Translations under genes and position numbers: made by a program
NCBI GenBank assembly: GCA_958366985.1
Contig: CATXDC010000012.1
Location: 1-64,000, forward strand
Direction of reading: 5' to 3'
Source of the DNA: an uncultured Oscillospiraceae bacterium
Lineage (GTDB): Bacteria > Bacillota > Clostridia > Oscillospirales > Acutalibacteraceae
Length of the DNA: 64,000 nucleotides
The notes under the pieces: generated by a model
The model's database searches: none
What the model was told of the DNA's origin: nothing
Seen by the model: the letters and a program-made list of their open reading frames with translations, nothing else
Shown: positions 33,886 through 42,092 of the stretch, piece by piece
Layout of the letters: each line of letters begins with the position of its first letter
Numbering within the stretch: the first letter of the stretch is position 1

Positions 33886-34281
33886 TTATGATTTTTCAGT
33901 CTCCCAAGAATCCATATCCAGGTTTTCTGTACAGTGGGTATTGTCATTATTGGGACCACGCCAAACAATAACCGGGGTTGTTTTTGTACCACCAAACCAA
34001 GAACTTGTTACATAGTAACCGTCAAGGAAATCATCGGTTGTTTTAGCTTCGTGAGTTGTACCACAGGCATGATATCCGCTAAGATATTTGTCGCCACCCC
34101 ACCAGTCTGTTTGTAAACCAGGTTTGCCATTTGTTTCAAGATATACACTTCCGCTTTTTCCGCCGCCGGCATCACATTTAAACTTGTAGACTTTATTGAT
34201 GTCATGACACGCTGCAACATACTCGTTAGCTGCAAACTTCTGTACAATTGTCTGGGGCATAGCCCACGCTGTTCTTTCCAT
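33886..34281 (-). CDS. Precursor-like protein 2 of the radical SAM cassette
   Basis: 131 residues from the ATG at 34281 (GGGAGG upstream; longer frame starts rejected). Residues 1-24 match precursor-like protein 1 (ending A18-N19-E20, V22-A23-A24). The rest is rich in Gly, Thr, Asp and aromatics, with four cysteines (25, 36, 73, 117), the segments YHACGTTHEA and TPVIVWRGP, and a terminal Ser. There is no Sec signal. It starts 2 bases after the PqqD-like stop. The order PqqD-precursor-hairpin-radical SAM is the same as in cassette 1. I do not recognise the core as a named family. Confidence 0.65.
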   Translation of the reverse strand: MERTAWAMPQTIVQKFAANEYVAACHDINKVYKFKCDAGGGKSGSVYLETNGKPGLQTDWWGGDKYLSGYHACGTTHEAKTTDDFLDGYYVTSSWFGGTKTTPVIVWRGPNNDNTHCTENLDMDSWETEKS

Positions 34282-34283
34282 TT

Positions 34284-34580
34284 TTATTCCTCCCTTAATA
34301 ATCCATAGCGCAGATATTCGCTTACAAAACTGCAAACACCCTGCTCTATCTCCTCGTCGGAGCCGTCATAAACTTTTTTGGCTTCGGCGATTGCTTCCTG
34401 CACAGTTTTGGGAGACTGGAAAACTCTCCACAAGAATGCACAGGTATCATTAAGTGAAAGCATTGTGTTTTCAAACACACCGGCATCACCGAGCGGAACC
34501 AACACAGCTTCACCACCGATTTCTCTTAAAAGAAAATTGGAATTAGCTTTGTAACGCTTACCTTCAGGTATATGCTGCAA
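34284..34580 (-). CDS. PqqD-like peptide chaperone (RRE), cassette 2
   Basis: 98 residues from a TTG at 34580, which has GGAGG 8 bases upstream; an in-frame ATG at 34601 has no site and would place the site inside the gene. Pattern as in the cassette 1 copy: YKANSNFLLREIGGEAVLVP, NTMLSLNDTCAFLW. It probably binds the shared leader of the precursor-like protein. Confidence 0.84.
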   Translation of the reverse strand: MQHIPEGKRYKANSNFLLREIGGEAVLVPLGDAGVFENTMLSLNDTCAFLWRVFQSPKTVQEAIAEAKKVYDGSDEEIEQGVCSFVSEYLRYGLLREE

Positions 34581-34646
34581 CGCCGCTTCCTCCTTTTTCA
34601 TATATATTTATAAATAAAAATATATTACATATCTTATAACGAATTA

Positions 34647-34674
34647 ATGATATCACTTTTTTCTATTTTGTCAA
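34647..34674 (-). promoter_or_regulatory. Promoter of cassette 2
   Basis: Minus strand: TTGACA (34669-34674), 16 bp, TATCAT (34647-34652). It shares TTGACAAAAT and AAAAAGTG with the cassette 1 promoter. Confidence 0.7.
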
Positions 34675-34903
34675 CAGCTTTAACAATGTTTTGATGTATT
34701 TTTTTAAAATAGGTATGCATAAACAAATATTAATAAAAAATTTAATATTTTTTAAACAGTTTCACGTCTATGTTATCCAGATCATGACACTATATTACAA
34801 CAATATATGGGGCAAAAAAGACTCAAAGCTTATAGCTATAAAAGATAAGACATTAACAAGAGGTGCCTTAATCTATTTAACTTTAAAAAGCAACATAAAA
34901 TAC

Positions 34904-34938
34904 AATACAGGCTCAACATTTTCAGTCGAACCTGTATT
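34904..34938 (-). terminator. Probable terminator of the acyltransferase-VanZ-nucleotidyltransferase operon
   Basis: AATACAGG and CCTGTATT arms around a 19-base loop that can pair further. A T-rich tract follows on the minus strand. It lies ~150 bases after the stop. Confidence 0.5.
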
Positions 34939-35085
34939 ACTCAGCAATACATCAAAAACAATAATACAGATTATTAGAAAATATTGTTTATTGATTATGC
35001 TACTATATTACCACTATATTTTTATTTGTCAAGATAATTAATCAGTTTTTATTATATTATTTATACATAGGTATATTAAAACATA

Positions 35086-36333
35086 TCATTTAACTATTCC
35101 GTACTCTTTAAGAAGTTCTACTCGCTTATTGCCTATCTTCAAAGACTGTGCAGCATCGTTATTTGACATCGATGAAGTTTCACGTCGATATTTGAGTAGT
35201 CTGTCAGTCCAAGCCACTGGAAGAAGATACGGTTTCTTACTTAAATAAGGATAGCGTCCGCTCAAATCCTTTGCCGACGGAAATACAGATTTAATAACTC
35301 CGCCTTTAGCCTTTTTACCTTTCTTATCTGCTTCAACGGCTCCCAAAGTTATATTACTACTGTGCTTTCTGCTTAAATCTGAGTCACCGTAAACTCCTGC
35401 TTCAAGCAAATCCTCAAGGAGCAGCGCTTCATCTATATCAATACTCATCCATTCATCTGTCAGACATGCCCGCTCCGGATCAAAATCCAAATATTTTATA
35501 CCTATTTTAAACAACGCCGCTGTAAACTTATCACCCTGTATGCTTATGCATCGTTTCATTACATCATGCCAGTCAATCTCTTTACCGTAAGTTTCGGAAA
35601 AAAGTACGATATCGCACACCTGTCGAATTCCAAAACCACTATGGAGAAAATGCTTCATAGCATGGCAAATAAGATAAAACAAATGGTCAGTGTGGCTGAG
35701 AGTCATAATACTCTGTCCATCTGCCTGAATTTCAGTAGTATGTGGCCAAACATCCTCAAAATATCTGTTATAATCCCCATATGCATCTGACTGCGGAGGA
35801 AAAAGACTCTTGTGAAGCTCTATATAAAGCGGACTGCCTGCCTTTCCATAGGCCACCTCATGTGCCGCAAAAATATCTTTATCCATTTCAGTTACCTGCA
35901 TACCGAAATCAAGCATCGCCTTATGGCAAACTTCAAACTGCTCAGGCTGTATAAGCAAATCTTCATCGCCGGAAATACGATAATCAGGATTCGGATAAAG
36001 TGAACGGCAGACTATTCCCTTAACCACGAGAGGAGTAACTCCCGCATTTCTCAGATGCTCATAAAGACGCAAAAACTGATTTGTCTGCATAGCCTGCATA
36101 GAGACATCCCTCACAGCTTTTCTGCTAAAAAATGCCGTCATCTGCAGAGGCATACTTTTCGCAGATTCACAAGAATATACCGCCTCATAAATCATAGGAA
36201 GTACATTGTGTATATTCGCAAGCCTAAAAAGAAAATCCCAGTTCTCAACGGTCATTTCATGTGTCCATTCCACTTTTCTATTTCTAAGCGAGGCTTTGAG
36301 TCCCTGCAAAAATAAATCATAATTTTTTTCCAT
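35086..36333 (-). CDS. Nucleotidyltransferase family protein (NTP_transf_5-like)
   Basis: 415 residues. The first ~300 match the family often seen beside PqqD- and HprK-like genes: a helical start, LRNAGVTPLVVKGIVCRSLYP, then YRISGDEDLLIQPEQF carrying the DxD nucleotidyltransferase pattern, and later LICHAMKHFLHSGFGIRQVCDI. Such proteins occur in lasso peptide and exosortase/EPS clusters; the reaction is not established. The last ~90 residues look like an added helical tail. It follows the VanZ-like gene after 8 bases. Confidence 0.75.
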   Translation of the reverse strand: MEKNYDLFLQGLKASLRNRKVEWTHEMTVENWDFLFRLANIHNVLPMIYEAVYSCESAKSMPLQMTAFFSRKAVRDVSMQAMQTNQFLRLYEHLRNAGVTPLVVKGIVCRSLYPNPDYRISGDEDLLIQPEQFEVCHKAMLDFGMQVTEMDKDIFAAHEVAYGKAGSPLYIELHKSLFPPQSDAYGDYNRYFEDVWPHTTEIQADGQSIMTLSHTDHLFYLICHAMKHFLHSGFGIRQVCDIVLFSETYGKEIDWHDVMKRCISIQGDKFTAALFKIGIKYLDFDPERACLTDEWMSIDIDEALLLEDLLEAGVYGDSDLSRKHSSNITLGAVEADKKGKKAKGGVIKSVFPSAKDLSGRYPYLSKKPYLLPVAWTDRLLKYRRETSSMSNNDAAQSLKIGNKRVELLKEYGIVK

Positions 36334-36341
36334 TAAAATCC

Positions 36342-36944
36342 CTATCTTTCATCAGAATGTTTTCTATGCGTCCTATATAAATCACATACAAGCTTTGCAA
36401 GCAATAAACCAATCACCGCTCCCAAAACATTATGAATAACGTCATCGGTCTCCACTTCTCCGCACTGCAAAAGCCATTGTCCAAGTTCTACTAAAACACT
36501 CAGTAACATTGCAGAAACTGATGTAATCATAAGAAGACCTTTAAAAGAACTTCTAGTATATCTTACAGCATACAAGGATGCGCCAAATGGCATAAACAGC
36601 AGCATATTAAATACATTCGTGCGCAAAAATTCCTCATTATTACCTTTAAAATAATTTATCCATGAACTAAAAGGCACTAACGAAAGTTCGCTGCCGCTGC
36701 CAATATCTCTGCTCAGTATTGTAACTGCCAAAATAAAAAAAGTTGACAGTAAAAGCATTATAACACTTACAAATGTTTTATCTCTTTCTCTGCAAAATCG
36801 CAGCCATAACAGCAGAACCGCAGCTATTGAAACTGCGGTTAATAAAACAAGTAAGATTATTGGCCAAGCGTAAATTGTAATAAGTGTTTGTTTGAAGATA
36901 TTAATTACCTCCTGTTTTGGAAGAATTGGATAAAATAGGCTCAT
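36342..36944 (-). CDS. VanZ-like membrane protein, second copy
   Basis: 200 residues, five transmembrane segments with the VanZ pattern (LSLVPFSSWINYF, RTNVFNMLLFMPFGASLYA and ETDDVIHNVLGAVIGLL). It is the second such protein in the window and similar in layout to the one at 20.2 kb. The only usual start is ATG 36944, which overlaps the acyltransferase by 44 bases and lacks a ribosome site; a strong AGGAGG lies further in, near 36907, with no ATG, GTG or TTG after it, so initiation may be unusual or by coupling. Confidence 0.78.
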   Translation of the reverse strand: MSLFYPILPKQEVINIFKQTLITIYAWPIILLVLLTAVSIAAVLLLWLRFCRERDKTFVSVIMLLLSTFFILAVTILSRDIGSGSELSLVPFSSWINYFKGNNEEFLRTNVFNMLLFMPFGASLYAVRYTRSSFKGLLMITSVSAMLLSVLVELGQWLLQCGEVETDDVIHNVLGAVIGLLLAKLVCDLYRTHRKHSDER

Positions 36945-37893
36945 GCATTATCAAGCCGCTTATTTTCATAAGTGCAAAAGCACTTATGAGAGTAAGCAGA
37001 ATTACTATTATAGAATCCATCAAAAGACTTCCGGTAATGCCGATAATGCGAAGCGGACCAACTATAAACATATAATGGACAAGATAGATCTCATAACTGA
37101 TATTGTCAAGAAAATTTACAACTTTATTTTCTCTAAATTTAAAAGACAGAAAAAATAACAGCATAGTTACCGCTATTACACTTTGAGTTATACCAACACA
37201 TAAAACTGTGTAAAAAGGTGTTTCATCCCACATAACCTTTGTTATCAGTCTAACCAAAACTGCAGCCAAAAATGCCATACAAAGTAAAACTCTCTTGCTG
37301 TTACCTTTAATTCTAAGATTTTTGTATCCTAATACATAACCTGATATATATACTGCTATATATATAGTATATATTCCCAGCTGTGTACTTATAAAATATG
37401 AACTTACCGCTGCAATCATCCACAATAAAAGCAGTATTATAATGCAATAGCGCATCTCTCTCTTTTTCCACTCATTAAGTAACGGGGTTATTAAATAGCA
37501 CACAGCCATGACGGTTAAAAACCACAGATGTTCAGCACCGTTTACGTATATTTCCAATCCCTGCAAATCTAAAAACTGAAATATCCAATATTTAACGTCA
37601 ATTGGCTTTTGTATGATAACATATATTAATAAAAGAAATAACAGAAATATGTAAAAAGGCCAAAGAACCTTCTTCCATCTGTTTATATACCAAGATTTAT
37701 AACTTTTACCATTAGTATCTAAGACTTTCCCCCCGTACAAGAAACCTGAAATAGCAAAAAATATAAAAACTCCTACATTCAAGAACTGTGCTGTCATTTG
37801 TATATATGTATTGTGACTCTCCTGTACAAGATGACAAAGCACGATCATAAACATTGAAATAACTCTTAGATATTGTATACTTAAGTTTTTCAT
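36901..37893 (-). CDS. Membrane acyltransferase (Acyl_transf_3 family)
   Basis: 330 residues, about ten transmembrane helices, with the start pattern IQYLRVISMFMIVLCHL (catalytic His region) and FFAISGFLYGGKVL. Such enzymes O-acetylate surface polysaccharides or peptidoglycan. It heads an operon with the VanZ-like and nucleotidyltransferase genes. The gene upstream is a polysaccharide flippase, so polysaccharide decoration is a reasonable guess. Confidence 0.85.
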   Translation of the reverse strand: MKNLSIQYLRVISMFMIVLCHLVQESHNTYIQMTAQFLNVGVFIFFAISGFLYGGKVLDTNGKSYKSWYINRWKKVLWPFYIFLLFLLLIYVIIQKPIDVKYWIFQFLDLQGLEIYVNGAEHLWFLTVMAVCYLITPLLNEWKKREMRYCIIILLLLWMIAAVSSYFISTQLGIYTIYIAVYISGYVLGYKNLRIKGNSKRVLLCMAFLAAVLVRLITKVMWDETPFYTVLCVGITQSVIAVTMLLFFLSFKFRENKVVNFLDNISYEIYLVHYMFIVGPLRIIGITGSLLMDSIIVILLTLISAFALMKISGLIMHEPILSNSSKTGGN

Positions 37894-38172
37894 GATTTAC
37901 CCCACTTAAAATATATTACATAATTTATTATTAAAAGCAAACCACTCGTACAGATGAAGCAAATTTATAAAATATAAGTTCATTTTTGAGCAATATAGAC
38001 TTTTATCGCCGAAGCAGATTAACAAAACAGTTGTCAGCAGCAAAATCAAAACTGTTTCTTTTTGGAGATGAGATTTTTTAAGGAAACAAGTTCTCTGGGA
38101 GAGTATGCAAAAATTAGTAATTTTTAAAAAGCTCAAACAAATATAAATATATCAAATACTTACAGATAAATT

Positions 38173-39720
38173 TTATATATGATTTTTACTTCTTTTTATT
38201 ATTTTTGAGTACATCTTTTTTACAGGGCCCATAAATATGTCTTTTTCCCACTGATTCATTTCAAATTTGTACATGAGTAAAGCGTAACACACAGAAAAAA
38301 TTACAACTCCTATAAAAAATGAAAACCAATTATCTAATTGTATATACTTTACTGTAACTAATCCTAAAATAAGCATTGCACATGGAATGATAGACATTTT
38401 TAATATATTTTTCCAGAACAAAGGTATATCTATTCCTGTTACTTTATAATAGTAGATGTTCATGATTATACCTTGTCCAACTATATATGAAACTCCAGAG
38501 CAAATCGCTGCACCTATTCCTCCCATATAAGGAACAACAAGATAAGTAGAAATTACATTAAGTATAGCTATTATAAGGTATACAATAGACCTAAACTGAT
38601 GCTTATTCTGTGCAACAACAATACTTACCCCTGTATTCTGAATTAATGGAACACAAAGTGGAAACAGCGTAAATATTGCAATCCAATATGCATCGGAAAA
38701 TGTTTCGCCTGCCCACAGGCGAATGAACGCTCTGCCAAACACCGAAAAACCTGAAATTACCAAAGCTACAATTAAATACTGCACCCTTCCTACACGAATA
38801 AATAAATCAGTAAATTTCTCTTTTGAGGTGTTTGAAGCAACCATAGTTGTAATTCTAGGAGTCAACACGCCAGAAATTGATGTTGAAAGACTGGAAACCA
38901 TGTTGTTAAATGTCCCGCCGATATTATAAACAGCTACCGCAGACGAACTTGCGAGCATTCCTAATATCACTTTATCCGTTGACCAAAACAACATGTCTAC
39001 AATAGTTCCTATAAAAACAAAAACCGAAAATCCCAACATTTCTTTAATGATATGTTTAGGCAGAAAAGAAATCTTAGGTCGAACTTTTAAAACATTTATA
39101 CAATAAAATATATTAAGCGGCAACATAATAAACTGTATAATTGTACTCGAAACAGCCATACCAACTGAGGCATAACCTAAATATAAAGCTATAAGATTTC
39201 CAAGCGGTGCGGCAACCGTCGAAAACATATCCACTAAACGTCTGAAAATGTATTTTTCATGGGACATTATAACAGATGAAAAAACACTTATAGGAAAAGA
39301 TAGAGCAGAGTTAAATGCCATTATTAAAACCAATATGTGCATTTTATTCATTTCAGAACCTGTCAATCCTTTGTGAAAAATAGGTTCAATATTATTTGCA
39401 ATAATAACTCCGCAAAGCATAACCACTGCCGCAATAGAGCAATAAAGCATTAAAAAGAAACCAAATGCTTTCTGTTCCTTTTCTCTGTCGCCTGATGCAC
39501 GATACATTGTAATATATCGTACAATAGTACTGCCAAAGCCAAAACTTAATAATGAAAGATAACTGATCACCGACGATGAAAGAGAATACAGACCATATTC
39601 TGCATCGCCCAAAATACTGAGCATGACCGGCGTATAAAAAAATGGAATAAGACTGCTTAATGCCAAATTGATATATGACAGAGCTGCTCCAGCTCTCAAT
39701 TGATTTAACTGTTTTCTCAT
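38173..39720 (-). CDS. Polysaccharide flippase (Wzx-like, MOP superfamily)
   Basis: 515 residues, about 12-14 transmembrane helices. The N-terminus (QLRAGAALSYINLALSSLIPFFYTPVML, in two parts around 8-35) fits Wzx/RfbX proteins. It would flip the lipid-linked repeat unit to the outer face. It closes the main polysaccharide operon and lies 20 bases after the Fe-S protein gene. Confidence 0.9.
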   Translation of the reverse strand: MRKQLNQLRAGAALSYINLALSSLIPFFYTPVMLSILGDAEYGLYSLSSSVISYLSLLSFGFGSTIVRYITMYRASGDREKEQKAFGFFLMLYCSIAAVVMLCGVIIANNIEPIFHKGLTGSEMNKMHILVLIMAFNSALSFPISVFSSVIMSHEKYIFRRLVDMFSTVAAPLGNLIALYLGYASVGMAVSSTIIQFIMLPLNIFYCINVLKVRPKISFLPKHIIKEMLGFSVFVFIGTIVDMLFWSTDKVILGMLASSSAVAVYNIGGTFNNMVSSLSTSISGVLTPRITTMVASNTSKEKFTDLFIRVGRVQYLIVALVISGFSVFGRAFIRLWAGETFSDAYWIAIFTLFPLCVPLIQNTGVSIVVAQNKHQFRSIVYLIIAILNVISTYLVVPYMGGIGAAICSGVSYIVGQGIIMNIYYYKVTGIDIPLFWKNILKMSIIPCAMLILGLVTVKYIQLDNWFSFFIGVVIFSVCYALLMYKFEMNQWEKDIFMGPVKKMYSKIIKRSKNHI

Positions 39721-39740
39721 ATCTAACCTTTCACAAACAA

Positions 39741-40901
39741 TTATTTAAAAAGATTTTTTATTTTTCTCTTAATTTTTAAAATAAAGCCACTGGCAGTTTC
39801 TTTTTCAGGTTCGCTGTCAACAACAATACACTGTTTGATTGATTCTAATACCGATAAGTCTTTTAATAAAGAAAAAAACTTTGTTCTTTTCATATTTGGT
39901 TGAACCGAAGAAAAAAGGCACTCATTCCAGCAGGCGATCTCCTCAACTGATGACTTTACCACCTTCATATCAACGCTAATCTTTGCAAAAAGCTTTTCTG
40001 CTTTATCACTGTGAATAATTACCGCAGAAACTCCATTTTCTTGATATTCACCTGGATGATATTCTTTCATTGCCCAAAAATCTCCGATAGTCATATCGCT
40101 GCATCGATTAATTCCTTTAAATTTACATTCAAAGCATGATGGTCTCAAATAAAGGTTCTGAATAAAACCTTTTATATAAAGACTGTCAGAATATTTTTCT
40201 TGAATAACTTCGCCATTTTCAAGTGTGTAATCCAGTGTTATATTGGAAATTCCTTTTGATTTATTCCTGAACACAACATTTTTGACTTTTTTGTCATTTG
40301 AAATTTCACATAAATAACGTCTCCATACTTCCGGAGATGGTACTCCATGACAAATAAGATCTATACAAAAAAGGGGTTCATAGTCTTTTTTTAAAAAAGA
40401 CTTTAATCCGGCAACCTGACATGGTGTACCGGAAAAAAGTACCTGCTTTCCTGTTTTTAAAAGCTGTTCTATTTCAGAATAAACAGTTCCTATACGGCTT
40501 TGAACATATTTAGTTCCTTTCAGACGAATTAAATCCTGCTCACTGTCAATAATCGTATGCACAACTTCCATTTCCTCATTAAAAGCCGCGCCACAAACGA
40601 TTCCGCCACAAGAAATAATTTTTCTTGCTATAACAGAAAAAACACCTCCGGAGCTGCTACTCATGAGTTCTTCTGACTTATTTGCATAACAGCCAAAAGA
40701 TGATTTCACTGAGGAACTATCAGGTCTATTATACGTAGGGCATACCTTCTCGCATTTCCGGCAGTTAATACATTTATCACGCAAAATTACAGGATACCAA
40801 AATCCTTCTTCATCAGAACACATATCAATAGCATTAACCGGACATATATTACTGCATGCATAACAGCCACAGCAATCCGTTTTATTTTTAACTATATCCA
40901 T
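39741..40901 (-). CDS. Fe-S protein of the F420 hydrogenase/dehydrogenase beta-subunit family
   Basis: 386 residues. Two ferredoxin-type 4Fe-4S motifs at the N-terminus (CCGCYACSNICP and CINCRKCEKVCP), then the FrhB-like N and C domains with FSGTPCQVAGLKSFL and CHGVPSPEVW. In polysaccharide loci it is regularly next to a pyruvyl transferase, as here; its reaction there is not settled. GGGAGG precedes the ATG. Confidence 0.87.
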   Translation of the reverse strand: MDIVKNKTDCCGCYACSNICPVNAIDMCSDEEGFWYPVILRDKCINCRKCEKVCPTYNRPDSSSVKSSFGCYANKSEELMSSSSGGVFSVIARKIISCGGIVCGAAFNEEMEVVHTIIDSEQDLIRLKGTKYVQSRIGTVYSEIEQLLKTGKQVLFSGTPCQVAGLKSFLKKDYEPLFCIDLICHGVPSPEVWRRYLCEISNDKKVKNVVFRNKSKGISNITLDYTLENGEVIQEKYSDSLYIKGFIQNLYLRPSCFECKFKGINRCSDMTIGDFWAMKEYHPGEYQENGVSAVIIHSDKAEKLFAKISVDMKVVKSSVEEIACWNECLFSSVQPNMKRTKFFSLLKDLSVLESIKQCIVVDSEPEKETASGFILKIKRKIKNLFK

Positions 40902-40926
40902 GTTGTTCCTCCCTTTAATATTTTTC

Positions 40927-42081
40927 TTAGATCAATTCCATGATTTTGTCTTTTACCTTATAGCACCTTGCAATATATTCAGGCATTATTTTTTCTAAAT
41001 GCAGACGAATTTTTTCCTGATTAGATTCAAGCCACTTAAAAGCATTTGTCAATATCATTGGATCATCCAAACTTTGAACCGGAATAACGTAATTCTCTTC
41101 TTGTTCAAAAAGGTCTTTCGCTATTCCTCTTGCTTTTACAGAATAACCAACCACCAGTGTTGGAACACAAGTCGAATAAGCTGCGATTGTAGCATGGGTA
41201 CGAGCTCCTACAAACAAACTGCATTTGGAAATAATGTATTTTAATTCAGGTGCAGTATGATCTTCAACTAGGAAAACACGTTCACTGTTGCCGATATCTT
41301 CATAAAGCTTATGTAAAACCTTCCTGTCATCATTTGTATCCCAAACCACGTGAGGTATTAATGCAATTGAGTAATCTGTATTCTCAAGAATATACTTTAC
41401 TAACTCAACATAGTTTTTATAAGCAATTCCATTTTCTTTTTCACAAGTTAGAATATGAGGACTTACATTAATGCCAACTATTTCTTTTTCTGATTTTTCA
41501 AAAGGAAAATTGCATACTTGTTTTTTCATACAAAACGCTGGATCTGAGGACAATATTACGTTTACACCAGTTCTTTTTAATGCATCATATGTGATACTTT
41601 CTCTTGCAACAGCCAAGTCATATCCTTTTAAATCTTCCAGCATAATATCGTTAATCATAGAAGGCTCAACAGAGCATCCCCACAAAACAGTCTTAGTACC
41701 ACATTTCCTTATCATTTTATTAATTACACCGAACTCTTCAAATCCAGGATAACAATAATTGTCTCCACCTATGGAAAAACCAATATCTCCAAGACCATAT
41801 TTTTTTAAAATATGATTTATAGAAATCTTAGTGGCATAGTTTTCATCTTTAAACAGACGAATTTTCAAAGAAGCTGCTATTCTATGAATATTTAGCTTTC
41901 CATATGATATTCTTGCATCCTGTAGATTCACAAACTGACCTAAGCCATATTTCTCATCTTCTGCTTTTTTAAAAGAGTAAAGCGCCATCTGTTCGTCCGA
42001 TAAAATTTCTTTGGTTCCTCTCACGATAGCTTCACAACCATGATTTCCGCTTCCACCATGAGAATATAAAAAAATACTCAT
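40927..42081 (-). CDS. Polysaccharide pyruvyl transferase family protein
   Basis: 384 residues, GT-B-like fold of the PS_pyruv_trans family. Motifs include HGGSGNHGCEAI at the N-terminus, GGDNYCYPG and, near the end, RTHATIAAYSTCVPTLVVGYSVK. It would add pyruvyl ketals from phosphoenolpyruvate to sugar residues. Pairs with the downstream Fe-S protein gene. Confidence 0.88.
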   Translation of the reverse strand: MSIFLYSHGGSGNHGCEAIVRGTKEILSDEQMALYSFKKAEDEKYGLGQFVNLQDARISYGKLNIHRIAASLKIRLFKDENYATKISINHILKKYGLGDIGFSIGGDNYCYPGFEEFGVINKMIRKCGTKTVLWGCSVEPSMINDIMLEDLKGYDLAVARESITYDALKRTGVNVILSSDPAFCMKKQVCNFPFEKSEKEIVGINVSPHILTCEKENGIAYKNYVELVKYILENTDYSIALIPHVVWDTNDDRKVLHKLYEDIGNSERVFLVEDHTAPELKYIISKCSLFVGARTHATIAAYSTCVPTLVVGYSVKARGIAKDLFEQEENYVIPVQSLDDPMILTNAFKWLESNQEKIRLHLEKIMPEYIARCYKVKDKIMELI

Positions 42082-42092
42082 ATTATCACCTA

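Larger units (their letters stand above)
34581..35085. other. Gene-poor region upstream of cassette 2
   Basis: Contains the cassette 2 promoter (34647-34674) and the probable terminator of the upstream operon (34904-34938). A plus-strand frame across 34691-35041 has an AT-driven composition and no ribosome site, and I do not accept it as a gene. Confidence 0.6.

Noticed and set aside
26828..34580. Lasso peptide, lanthipeptide or SCIFF cluster
   Set aside because: No Asn-synthetase-like cyclase, no LanB/C/M, and the precursors are not the 45-residue six-Cys SCIFF type.
34691..35041. Plus-strand 116-codon frame upstream of cassette 2
   Set aside because: Ile/Lys/Tyr/Asn-rich AT-driven composition, no ribosome site, and it overlaps the probable terminator hairpin and the cassette 2 promoter.
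37906..38136. Minus-strand 76-codon frame between flippase and acyltransferase
   Set aside because: No ribosome site and no recognisable pattern; likely chance.
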